IMG/VR virus record: IMGVR_UViG_3300025889_000309
Span: 1 to 39,276 of that record
Strand: one strand, 5' to 3'
Length of the DNA stretch: 39,276 nt
Source: a virus
Under the pieces are notes generated by a model. That model saw only the letters and a program-made list of their open reading frames with translations. It was not told where the DNA came from and did no database searches. Position 1 is the first letter of the stretch; every line of letters starts with the position of its first letter. Shown piece by piece: positions 1 to 6,210 of the stretch. The position numbers were made by a program, and so were the translations under genes.

Positions 1-106
1 ACTCTACTCGCCAGTCAAGACCTGCTTGTTTCATTAGGTCATGTGCTGTATTAACTTCGTACTCACAGTGCGTACCAATTACTGTGTATGGATTACGTCT
101 AGTCAT
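1..106 (-). CDS. DUF932-type protein, N-terminal fragment cut by the window edge
   Basis: An ATG at 106-104 opens a frame that runs off the left end after 35 codons. Its last visible residues (AGLDWRVE) match the start of the reading frame at the other end of the window (AGLDWKVT), and 'AGLDW' near the N-terminus is usual in DUF932 (TIGR03299-like) phage proteins. I read this as the missing N-terminus of the gene at 38374-39276, giving roughly 320 residues once joined. The start overlaps the end of the 105-residue gene upstream, so the two are probably translationally coupled. The alternative is a second, tandem DUF932 gene. Confidence 0.6.
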   Translation of the reverse strand, partial: MTRRNPYTVIGTHCEYEVNTAHDLMKQAGLDWRVE

Positions 107-416
107 TCTGTTCCTCTATCATCTCTGCAAATGCAGCATCTAGATCTATGTCTGTCATTTCTTTTGTAATTAATTCATCTATTGCTTCTTCAGCATAGTC
201 AAATGCTCCAGCTAGTAGCAGTATTGCTAGTTGCTTGGCATCTTCCATAGCTTTTGTTCTATCATTGCGCTCAAGTAACTTGTAAATTTGGTATAACGCT
301 TGAAGAAAATCAAGGGCTACCTTATCTGTTACTTGTATACCTACAATCTCTGGATAATTTTCGTCTTCGTACCATTTGAACGGGTCGCTAAACCACGGCT
401 CGTCTTTGATGCTCAT
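99..416 (-). CDS. unknown acidic 105-residue early protein
   Basis: I do not recognise this protein. It is acidic and mostly helical by composition, with an Asp/Glu-rich C-terminus. Its ATG (416-414) overlaps the stop of the 133-residue gene by one base (TAATG), and its own stop overlaps the next start, so it lies inside a coupled early operon. No signal peptide, membrane segment or metal motif is visible. It could be a regulator or inhibitor of a host process, but that is only inferred from its place among small early phage genes. Confidence 0.75.
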   Translation of the reverse strand: MSIKDEPWFSDPFKWYEDENYPEIVGIQVTDKVALDFLQALYQIYKLLERNDRTKAMEDAKQLAILLLAGAFDYAEEAIDELITKEMTDIDLDAAFAEMIEEQND

Positions 417-817
417 TAAATCTCCTGTGCTTCTACTTTTTCAATCTCTTCATTCTTTGTTGTCCACTCATCTTCATCTGCTTTTTCAATCAATTCGCTT
501 AGGCAGTATGCTTCATCGGCTTGATCTTCTGCATCATCTTCATCACGTGCAGTTACTTGTACTGTTACTTCTACTTCTTGAATGCGTGTCAATGTGTATG
601 TAACTGCATACTCTCTACGCATAACTGGTATCTCAAAGAACTTAAGACTTTTATTTACTTCATAAGCCCAGTCATCATACTCACTACACCAATTCATCTC
701 TCTAGCTTTTTCATAGATAGCATTGGTAATTTTGTAGCCATCTTCCATGACTTCATTGATCTTGTCAGTCATTTCTTTTTCTGTGTAGTACTTAGTACCA
801 CTGCTAGTCTTAATCAT
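416..817 (-). CDS. unknown 133-residue early protein
   Basis: A longer frame exists back to 880, but I chose the ATG at 817 because GGAGG sits six bases upstream and because it overlaps the stop of the 47-residue gene (ATGATTAA). The product starts MIKTSSGTKYY. Its first half is helical and its second half has a beta-prone stretch (YAVTYTLTRIQEVEVTVQV) followed by a very acidic tail. The pattern 'Y.V.Y.....VEVTVEAD.EDEA' is seen in many small phage proteins of unknown role. No catalytic motif is visible. Confidence 0.75.
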   Translation of the reverse strand: MIKTSSGTKYYTEKEMTDKINEVMEDGYKITNAIYEKAREMNWCSEYDDWAYEVNKSLKFFEIPVMRREYAVTYTLTRIQEVEVTVQVTARDEDDAEDQADEAYCLSELIEKADEDEWTTKNEEIEKVEAQEI

Positions 818-953
818 TCCATACCTCCAACTTGCATTCGAATTTGTATAGGTCTTCATCGTGATGCGGACACCAAGCAAAGTAACCTGGTGTCACATGC
901 TCAAACTCAACAGGTGTGTTGCATCTATTGCATACAGCTTCTGACTTAATCAT
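810..953 (-). CDS. 47-residue cysteine-pair (zinc-ribbon-like) micro-protein
   Basis: The ATG at 953-951 overlaps the stop of the 29-residue gene upstream (ATGA), and the TAA at 812-810 overlaps the start of the 133-residue gene, so the frame is locked in place on both sides. The protein begins MIKSEAVCNRCNTPVEF and has CxxC at residues 8-11, then a Cys-Pro-His-His group near residue 28 and a last Cys near 40. This spacing suits one bound zinc. Function is unknown; nucleic-acid or protein binding is the usual role of such ribbons. Confidence 0.7.
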   Translation of the reverse strand: MIKSEAVCNRCNTPVEFEHVTPGYFAWCPHHDEDLYKFECKLEVWND

Positions 954-1039
954 TTTGTCTGCCTTAATTTACGAGTTTGTCTTTTTTCTCGTTTTATTTC
1001 TTTATGACCTTTTGTTATTACTTGTATTCTTTTACCCAT
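950..1039 (-). CDS. 29-residue, very basic micro-protein
   Basis: The ATG at 1039 overlaps the stop of the upstream gene (ATGGGTAA) and the TGA at 952-950 overlaps the next ATG, so this short frame fills the gap exactly. AGGA lies about seven bases before the start. Some 13 of 29 residues are Lys, Arg or His and almost none are acidic. A peptide of this kind could bind RNA or DNA or a host target. The evidence for translation is the double coupling, not homology, so a translated spacer without function remains possible. Confidence 0.55.
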   Translation of the reverse strand: MGKRIQVITKGHKEIKREKRQTRKLRQTK

Positions 1040-1607
1040 CCAAATGTCCTGTTGGATTTGTTACTTTGTGGAACGATACTGCTACTAGTGACTGATAGAA
1101 TACAACTGGTGGTACGTCATGGCGACGTGCTAGTTGTAATAGTTTTAATAGACTAGCTTGGCAGCCTAGTGCTTCTGCTTCACGTAGTAAATCATCAACT
1201 AATTTAAGTTCGTAATCAAGATCACGATCTTCATCAAAGTCTTCATGCATACCTGCATGGCATAATAAGAATGCTGCAAGTAACATTGATGAATTACCAA
1301 TTACTTCTGCATCACAGTTGCATCCATCATCATCTGCTCTGTCAACCATTACTTGGCTGATGATTGTAAATGATTTCATAATGTCTACTCGCACATTGAA
1401 TGGTGCATCAGCAAAGTATTTAAGTACACCGTCACGAATCTTGATGTCGGTGCAAGCTGTGTTGATTAGTTCGTACTGCTCTGTTGTTAGTGCTTCATAG
1501 TTGGCATCTCCGTCTAGTAAGAATGCCATGATCTTGTATACTTCTTGAACATTCTTTAGATGTTCTGGCGTTAGTGCGCCAAGGTCAATCTCTTGTGTTG
1601 TGCTCAC
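1032..1607 (-). CDS. DUF4192-like early protein, 191 residues
   Basis: The frame is open to an ATG at 1646, but the GTG at 1607 overlaps the TGA of the 63-residue gene (GTGA) and follows a purine-rich AGAAGAGAAG stretch, so I use it. The protein is helical. Segments such as IKIRDGVLKYF, followed by an alanine/leucine-rich block (SSMLLAAFLLCHAG) and a final LLQLARRHDVPPVVF, recall the C-terminal half of DUF4192 proteins, which are common in actinobacteria and their phages. That assignment is from memory and weak. No enzymatic motif is visible. It lies in the small-gene block of the early arm. Confidence 0.7.
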   Translation of the reverse strand: MSTTQEIDLGALTPEHLKNVQEVYKIMAFLLDGDANYEALTTEQYELINTACTDIKIRDGVLKYFADAPFNVRVDIMKSFTIISQVMVDRADDDGCNCDAEVIGNSSMLLAAFLLCHAGMHEDFDEDRDLDYELKLVDDLLREAEALGCQASLLKLLQLARRHDVPPVVFYQSLVAVSFHKVTNPTGHLDG

Positions 1608-1795
1608 TTGCTTCTCTTCTCTGTTAGTGTTTCTATTTCTCCGCATTTAATACATGCGAATTCAGGACAATCTTTCTTGTATCTTGCACAAACAATCCAT
1701 CTGTATGTGTTGTCTTCTCCACAACTGTCACACTCTGGACTATAAACATGATTACACTTAGTATGTTCTGTTGTACTTACAAACTTAGTAATCAC
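1604..1795 (-). CDS. 63-residue cysteine-rich zinc-finger-like protein
   Basis: A GTG start (1795-1793) is preceded by AGGAG at a four-base gap. Cysteines fall in pairs: C14 with H16, then CxxC at 22-25, C36, C43, and CxxC at 48-51, which could hold one or two zinc ions. The gene is the first after the terminator hairpin at 1823-1853, with only 27 bases between, and overlaps the next gene by four bases. This position suggests that its expression depends on read-through or on a promoter hidden in the terminator region. Function is unknown. Confidence 0.75.
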   Translation of the reverse strand: MITKFVSTTEHTKCNHVYSPECDSCGEDNTYRWIVCARYKKDCPEFACIKCGEIETLTEKRSK

Positions 1796-1822
1796 TTGTC
1801 TCCTTACAATTTAAGATAAAGA

Positions 1823-1853
1823 AAAAGTCAGAGTAATTTCTACTCTGACTTTT
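1823..1853 (-). terminator. rho-independent terminator/attenuator in the early arm
   Basis: A perfect 13-bp stem (1823-1835 with 1841-1853) closes a five-base loop. In the minus-strand RNA it ends in a U-rich run (TTTTTCTTT), the classic intrinsic-terminator form. The A/T flanks are symmetrical, so it could also act on plus-strand RNA. It separates the SSB-like gene from the 63-residue gene and may meter transcription into the rest of the early arm. Confidence 0.8.
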
Positions 1854-1866
1854 CCTTTACTTGTAT

Positions 1867-2193
1867 TTAGATATCTGCTAGTTCTACTGACTTGATAAGT
1901 ATGCGAGTTAAAGGCGCACGACGATCTGAATTTTCTACTCCAAATCGTGTATCGAACTTGGTGTCTAATTCACCTACGATATTCACTACTGGTGTAAAAC
2001 CTTGACCGTCTTGCATTTCACGTAATCCACGTAGAGTTGCTGCTACACTTTCATCGAAGCAAGCTACTGGAATGGTGAACTTAGCTCGTTCATTGCCAAC
2101 CTTTTGAGTTAGCTGACCTACTATCATCAAGCCGTACTGATCGAACTCCTTGATGTTCTTCAACTTACCTGTCACTGTTAGTGAGTTATTCAT
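1867..2193 (-). CDS. putative single-stranded DNA-binding protein (OB-fold-like)
   Basis: The 108-residue protein has an alternating beta pattern: LTVTGKLKNI, then GLMIVGQLTQKV, then KFTIPVACF, then PVVNIVGELDTKF, and at the end LTRILIKSVELADI. This 'variant-G-strand ... turn ... strand' rhythm and the length fit a minimal OB fold such as phage SSB. AAAGG and AAGGA elements precede the ATG. It has no acidic C-terminal tail of the kind that recruits host proteins in E. coli SSB. A role in covering ssDNA with the primase and helicase of the same arm is inferred. Another OB-fold protein is possible. Confidence 0.6.
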   Translation of the reverse strand: MNNSLTVTGKLKNIKEFDQYGLMIVGQLTQKVGNERAKFTIPVACFDESVAATLRGLREMQDGQGFTPVVNIVGELDTKFDTRFGVENSDRRAPLTRILIKSVELADI

Positions 2194-2216
2194 CCTTTAT
2201 CCTTTACCTTTGGAGA

Positions 2217-2247
2217 GCCAACGCCCCCCGCGAAGCAGGGGCGTGGC
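2217..2247 (-). promoter_or_regulatory. intergenic hairpin A (shared 14-nt core)
   Basis: A seven-bp GC-rich stem (2221-2227 with 2238-2244), extended by GCC/GGC around a bulged A, closes the ten-base loop CCGCGAAGCA (plus sense). The core CCCCGCGAAGCAGG is identical in hairpin B at 3040-3053. There is no T-run, so a processing or stability element is more likely than a terminator. It lies 24 bases before the SSB-like start. The rest of the 2194-2357 gap holds another inverted repeat (ACCTGC/GCAGGT) and a possible but unsupported 28-codon frame. Confidence 0.65.
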
Positions 2248-2357
2248 GATTTCTGTCATAAGTAATGAGCAGTTTATACTCATGCTCAGGAGTGTCCCCT
2301 TTATTTTACCTGCGTGGCTGTAGCAGGTTTTGGTTTCGGTAATGTCCTACTCCCAAG

Positions 2358-2981
2358 TCATACTGTTACTAGTACTCTGTCACAATTCTGACAGGTTTCT
2401 AGTCGTGTTGGTGTATAAATAAAACAATTAGAACATACTGAATTGAGACGAGTGTAATAAGTCTGATCACTTTCTATGTACCTCAGACCTGGTAGTCCCA
2501 TAAAGAAATTCTCTGATGGTCGGTCAGCTATAGAGTTCCAATCTTGCTTGAACTCATAGCGGATCTCATCTTCTAGTTCAATCAATGGAATGTGACTACA
2601 CTTACTATCCATACAATCAGCTTCTTTTAGACCGCAAGCTGCTTTAACTCCAGTTACTACATAGATTTTACGACCAGTGTTAGTTACTGAAGATACCCAG
2701 TCGTGACCTGATACTGGCTCTGTCTCTAGAGAGATAGTAGATGCAGCTGGTGTTACTGTCCATCCATCTATGCCATTAAGTACAACATCACCAAATACAT
2801 AGTCAGTAGTATCATGTCCATATTTAGCTTGAACATCTACCCAGTTATCTTCGATTGCTTCTACTTCGTCTTGGTCTAGCCTAGATTGGATGGAAACTAC
2901 CATACCAAATAGTTCACTTGCTTTTAGCACGTCGAGAATACTAGCTAACTTCTCGTCGTCATCATACACTGCATCAGTCAT
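2358..2981 (-). CDS. unknown 207-residue protein with C-terminal zinc ribbon
   Basis: The ATG at 2981 follows AAGGAG at a good distance. The N-terminal 60 residues are acidic and helical. The middle is beta-rich and contains 'CGLKEADCMDSKCSH'. The C-terminus carries two CxxC pairs (CSNC ... CQNC) about fifteen residues apart, a typical four-cysteine zinc ribbon. I do not recognise the rest. The ribbon suggests a nucleic-acid or protein contact. It sits in the first early block, flanked by hairpins A and B. Confidence 0.8.
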   Translation of the reverse strand: MTDAVYDDDEKLASILDVLKASELFGMVVSIQSRLDQDEVEAIEDNWVDVQAKYGHDTTDYVFGDVVLNGIDGWTVTPAASTISLETEPVSGHDWVSSVTNTGRKIYVVTGVKAACGLKEADCMDSKCSHIPLIELEDEIRYEFKQDWNSIADRPSENFFMGLPGLRYIESDQTYYTRLNSVCSNCFIYTPTRLETCQNCDRVLVTV

Positions 2982-3032
2982 TGTCTACTCCTTGTTTTGT
3001 GACTGGCTGGCTTCCGTCTAGAAACCATAGCA

Positions 3033-3060
3033 ACGACCACCCCGCGAAGCAGGTGGTCGT
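3033..3060 (-). promoter_or_regulatory. intergenic hairpin B (same loop as hairpin A)
   Basis: A perfect nine-bp stem (3033-3041 with 3052-3060) closes CCGCGAAGCA, exactly the loop of hairpin A, while the stem bases differ from those of A. A conserved loop over a changed stem looks like a recognised RNA element, for example for RNase processing or protein binding. No T-run follows. It lies between the membrane-protein gene (stop at 3072) and the 207-residue gene (start at 2981). Confidence 0.7.
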
Positions 3061-3071
3061 CACCAAAGTGT

Positions 3072-3353
3072 CTAGAATACTTTGCAGTAACATTCGTTGC
3101 CTGTTACCATTTCTTCAATACCTAAACAGTACATACATTCTGGTGATGCTAGATATGGTTGTGCACTGTTTAAGCTATCTATCTCTGCACTTAGTGTTTG
3201 TATGTCAAGCCTTAAGAAATGATTATCTTGAGATACTTCTACTATCTGTCGCACATATGAATTACATTCATCATTGAGGTTGATTGCCTTGAACACTAAA
3301 GCTACAATTACAATTACTAGCAATAAGTCAAAGCCATTGATGGTTTCTAACAC
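3072..3353 (-). CDS. small single-pass membrane protein with cysteine-rich tail
   Basis: The open frame reaches a GTG at 3410, but the GTG at 3353 has AAGGAG at about seven bases and gives a compact protein of 93 residues. After a short N-terminus it has one clear membrane segment (FDLLLVIVIVALVFKAINL), then a helical, probably coiled stretch, then a cysteine-rich end (ECMYCLG ... CYCKVF) suited to metal binding or disulphides. An early phage membrane protein might act in exclusion of other phages or in membrane anchoring of replication; both are guesses. It could not be a holin on its position alone, because the holin-like gene is next to the lysin. Confidence 0.7.
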   Translation of the reverse strand: MLETINGFDLLLVIVIVALVFKAINLNDECNSYVRQIVEVSQDNHFLRLDIQTLSAEIDSLNSAQPYLASPECMYCLGIEEMVTGNECYCKVF

Positions 3354-3500
3354 GGTCTTGCTCCTTTCTAGAGCGTTTGATGGTTGGAAGAGAGAGTCGG
3401 TGTCTCCCACTCTCCAAGCGTAATCAAGACTTTCTTGACCCTTCCGTCGCTTGTTATCTACTTAGTAAGCTGATGTCTTACTACGAACGATTACTTAAGA

Positions 3501-3536
3501 GAGCGAGCCGAGGCGGTTACCCGCCCCGACCCGCTC
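3501..3536 (-). promoter_or_regulatory. 16-bp GNRA-capped RNA hairpin
   Basis: Arms 3501-3516 and 3521-3536 form a 16-bp stem. In minus-strand RNA all 16 positions pair (three as G-U) and the loop is GUAA, a GNRA tetraloop. In plus-strand RNA the same three positions are A-C mismatches. The structure therefore favours the minus-strand transcript, in which it follows the 65-residue gene. No U-run follows, so it looks like an RNA-stability, processing or binding element rather than a simple terminator. The gap 3354-3546 holds no convincing gene. Confidence 0.7.
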
Positions 3537-3546
3537 GATGCGACTG

Positions 3547-3744
3547 CTACCAGGCACTCACGACTTCTGGTTCGTACGCTACTCGTTCCTCGTCGGTCAA
3601 CTGGCGGTCGAACGCGACAACGGTTACAAAGCCTAACTCTGGGTTGGCTTCCTTCTGCTGGATTGCGTTCCAGCGTGCTTGCTTCTCACTCGCGAACGAT
3701 ACGCGACTCAAGCCAACAAGGGCTTCATATAGATAGAAATGCAT
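3547..3744 (-). CDS. first early gene, unknown 65-residue protein
   Basis: A perfect AGGAGG lies five bases before the ATG, the strongest ribosome site in the early arm. The product starts MHFYLYEALVG. I do not recognise it. It is visibly richer in G and C, with G/C third positions, than its neighbours, which suggests recent acquisition or selection for high expression. As the first gene from the divergent control region it is likely made immediately after infection and may act on the host. Confidence 0.75.
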   Translation of the reverse strand: MHFYLYEALVGLSRVSFASEKQARWNAIQQKEANPELGFVTVVAFDRQLTDEERVAYEPEVVSAW

Positions 3745-4110
3745 CTTAACCTCCTACAGGCAACAACCCACGGAACGGTTCAGTGGGCAACAAAATGCAA
3801 AAAAAGAGAGATTAGTAAAAGCCAGCCAAGGGGGGAAAGTATGTAAGGCAGACAGTCAACCAAACAAACAAGTGATTTAAAACGATGTAATAGTTTATTT
3901 AATAGGGAAGGGGTAGTCAGTCTAGTGGTAGGGGGACTATCTCTGCTCCAATTTGTACTGCTCTAGACTGAAGAACTCTAAGCCCGTAGGTGGTCTGTAT
4001 AGCTTAGATCTTGACCTACGGTTATTAACTGCGTAGTGGTGTAATACTGTAGACTCTCTAATAATTTATAGTTAGTTGTTTGCCCGTAGTATTATTTATT
4101 TGTTTCGTTT

Positions 4111-4172
4111 ATAACAATCTATGTGAATTAGATAACAATTTGGTAACAGAGCGTTACAAGTCGTCTGTAACA
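4111..4172. repeat. TAACA repeat cluster, possible operators or iterons
   Basis: TAACA occurs at 4112, 4133, 4144 and 4168. The first two lie in the identical octamer ATAACAAT, 21 bp apart, which places them on the same face of the helix, and the third follows 11 bp later. Between the third and fourth is GTTACA, which forms a six-bp hairpin (4153-4158 with 4166-4171). Such spacing fits cooperative protein binding, for instance by the phage WhiB partner, a repressor, or an initiator. Confidence 0.4.
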
Positions 4173-4202
4173 GGGTTAGTTATAGTGTAGGTTATTATAT
4201 TA

Positions 4203-4256
4203 GCAAGCCTGCCTTATGGCTTGCCAGTTAATTGCAACCCCCTTTGGAGGGGTTGC
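4203..4256 (+). promoter_or_regulatory. tandem hairpins before the terminase gene
   Basis: The first stem is GCAAGCC/GGCTTGC (4203-4209 with 4218-4224, eight-base loop). The second is GCAACCCC/GGGGTTGC (4234-4241 with 4249-4256, seven-base loop). Neither is followed by a proper T-run on the plus strand. They could be a terminator pair for stray transcripts, a structured late leader, or part of a packaging recognition site beside the terminase gene. Confidence 0.55.
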
Positions 4257-4309
4257 TTACTATTACTATTATTAATACTAATAGTATTATTAGGATAATT
4301 AGGTTTATT

Positions 4310-6202
4310 ATGGCTGCTAAAGCTGGAGATCAACACCATACCAGACTTCGGCAAATTGAAGATCAGAGAAAGTTTATTTCATTTCTCAAGCAGGGCATTG
4401 ATATGGATTCCGCCCTTGCTGCTGTGGGGAAGAAAAAGACTGCCCTTAGATCTTGGCTCCTAGATGGGGAATTTGCGGCACAGGTTGAGGAAGCCTCTAA
4501 ATTTGGATCCGATGCCATTGCTGCCTCACTAGGTGAGAATAAACATAATATTGATTTTGCCACGTTCTCGCGAGAGTTCTTGAACACCGAGGTATTCCCT
4601 CATCAGCAAAACTGGATTGACGTTCTTGAGGGTCGTGACCCGACGTGGCAACACCCTTCCATGACGTTTGAGCAGGGTAATCGCCGTAGGCTATTGATTA
4701 ACGTGCCACCTGAACACGCCAAGTCAACCACCATGACGGTTAACTACGCCATGTACAAAATTGCTCTAAATCCAAATATTCGGATTGTTATCATTTCCCA
4801 GACCCAGACACGCGCCAAAGAGTTCCTGTATTCTTTAAAGCAGCGCATGACTGAAGAGCCGTGGCTTAAGATGCAACAGGTCTATGGACCCCCAGGGGGC
4901 TACAAGGAGACGGCAGACCAATGGACTGCAGACAGAATTTATCTCGAACGCGAATCAGGAGAGAAGGACCCGACGGTTCAAGCTCTTGGTATTGGACAAC
5001 AGATCTACGGTACTCGTGCGGATCTAATCATCATGGACGATATTGTCTCAACGACAAACGCGCACGAATGGGAGAAGCAGCTCAACTGGTTGCAGAAGAT
5101 GGTTGTTACCCGTGTGGGTTCGACTGGGACCTTGCTGATTGCTGGGACTAGAGTTTCCTCTGTAGATCTATATAAAGAAATTAGAAATCCTGAACACTGG
5201 ACTGGTGGTAAGTCCCCATTCACTTACCTAGCCATGCCAGCTGTACTTGAGTTTGACGACAAGCCTGAGAAGTGGAAGACACTCTGGGCTAGGTCTGATA
5301 GACCGCTGGATGGGGCTGACGAGTTTGATGATCCAGAATTACTTACCCCCGATGAAAACGGGCACTTTGTAAAGTGGGATGGTAAGCGACTGTTTGAGCG
5401 TCGTAGTGAAGTCAGTCCCTCCACGTGGGCACTTGTTTACCAGCAGCAAGATGTTGAGGAAGATGCGATATTCCCACTTCCAGTTGTGAACGGTTCAATT
5501 AACCGAATGCGTAAGGCTGGTAAACTAAACTTTAACGCCCCTGGACATCCAAGTTATGAAGGTTCTTGGTTTATTATCATGGGGCTTGATCCTGCTATGT
5601 CAGGCAAAACCGCTATGGTTGTGTATGCAGTCAACCGAGAAACCCAAAAACGGTACGTCTTGGATGTACACAACATGGCTGAATCTACCCCACAAAAAAT
5701 TGATAGCCTCATAAAGGAATGGGTAGAGACATATAACCCGCAAGAACTGCGGATTGAAATCAATGCTTATCAGAAAGCTTTCTCGCTTGACGATCAGCTG
5801 CGAATGTGGCTCGCTAGTCGCGGAACTGCACTGCGAGAGCACTTCACCAGCAAGAATAAGTGGGACGTTAACTTTGGTGTAGCTGCCATGTCATCTTTGT
5901 TTGGTAGTATGCGAGATGGAAAGTTTAATAAAGATAACCTTATTGAGCTTCCTGATAACTCTAATGAACACGTTAAGGCTTTGGTTAACCAGTTAATTAC
6001 CTGGAAAGCTGATACTAAAGGACCAACTGACTGCGTTATGGCATTGTGGTTCTGTGAGATCAGAGCCAAAGAATTAATTCAACAAAGTAATTTTAGAACG
6101 GCTCATGCTAATAACAGATGGGCAACAAGAAGAAACGTTGCTATGCAAGGTGTTGTAAATCTTGATGAAATGGCAATGGAAACATTGTCAGGTCTATACT
6201 AG
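4310..6202 (+). CDS. terL: terminase large subunit (packaging ATPase-nuclease)
   Basis: This 630-residue motor cuts concatemeric DNA and pumps it into the prohead. Walker A-like NVPPEHAKST is at residues 131-140, Walker B LIIMDD at 239-244, the coupling motif LLIAGTRV at 275-282, and the RNase H-type nuclease begins with GLDPAMSGKTA at 425-435, where D427 is the first metal ligand. A TTG-started extension from 4232 would cross the hairpin at 4234-4256, so I use the ATG at 4310. Residues 21-59 look like a helix-turn-helix of the small-terminase kind. No separate small terminase gene is visible, so DNA recognition may be built in. Confidence 0.95.
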   Translation: MAAKAGDQHHTRLRQIEDQRKFISFLKQGIDMDSALAAVGKKKTALRSWLLDGEFAAQVEEASKFGSDAIAASLGENKHNIDFATFSREFLNTEVFPHQQNWIDVLEGRDPTWQHPSMTFEQGNRRRLLINVPPEHAKSTTMTVNYAMYKIALNPNIRIVIISQTQTRAKEFLYSLKQRMTEEPWLKMQQVYGPPGGYKETADQWTADRIYLERESGEKDPTVQALGIGQQIYGTRADLIIMDDIVSTTNAHEWEKQLNWLQKMVVTRVGSTGTLLIAGTRVSSVDLYKEIRNPEHWTGGKSPFTYLAMPAVLEFDDKPEKWKTLWARSDRPLDGADEFDDPELLTPDENGHFVKWDGKRLFERRSEVSPSTWALVYQQQDVEEDAIFPLPVVNGSINRMRKAGKLNFNAPGHPSYEGSWFIIMGLDPAMSGKTAMVVYAVNRETQKRYVLDVHNMAESTPQKIDSLIKEWVETYNPQELRIEINAYQKAFSLDDQLRMWLASRGTALREHFTSKNKWDVNFGVAAMSSLFGSMRDGKFNKDNLIELPDNSNEHVKALVNQLITWKADTKGPTDCVMALWFCEIRAKELIQQSNFRTAHANNRWATRRNVAMQGVVNLDEMAMETLSGLY

Positions 6203-6210
6203 GAAATTAA

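Larger units (their letters stand above)
3745..4309. promoter_or_regulatory. divergent control region between early and late arms
   Basis: This 565-bp stretch holds no credible gene. It carries an inverted repeat CAGTCTAG/CTAGACTG (3918-3925, 3963-3970), a second CCGTAGGT/ACCTACGG (3984-3991, 4014-4021), repeats around TAACA (4111-4172), and two hairpins just before the terminase. Both arms must start here, so promoters are expected. I could not find a -35/-10 pair with proper spacing on either strand; TATTAT at 4193-4198 is a possible -10 without a good -35. It is also the best candidate for a replication origin or packaging site. Confidence 0.6.

Noticed and set aside
11-40. Direct terminal repeat with the right end
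   Set aside because: Only 25 of 30 bases match and the differences fall mostly at silent positions; a packaged terminal repeat would be identical.
521-949. Plus-strand frames opposite the early genes (also 376-603)
   Set aside because: Opposite to coupled minus genes with good ribosome sites; products rich in Leu, His and Cys as expected for antisense of acidic genes.
2194-2357. 28-codon frame spanning hairpin A
   Set aside because: No proper ribosome site, and the coding would be forced by the hairpin sequence; the structure explains the region better.
3377-3736. Plus-strand 119-codon frame
   Set aside because: It runs through the 16-bp hairpin and opposite the well-supported 65-residue minus gene, with no neighbours on that strand.
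4012-4050. Plus-strand promoter TTGACC with TAATAC
   Set aside because: The spacer is 25 bases, far from the usual 16-18, and TTGACC is part of an inverted repeat arm.
4232-4309. TTG-started N-terminal extension of the terminase
   Set aside because: It would translate through the GCAACCCC hairpin, encodes an Ile/Asn-rich low-complexity stretch, and lacks a ribosome site; the ATG at 4310 starts the natural domain.
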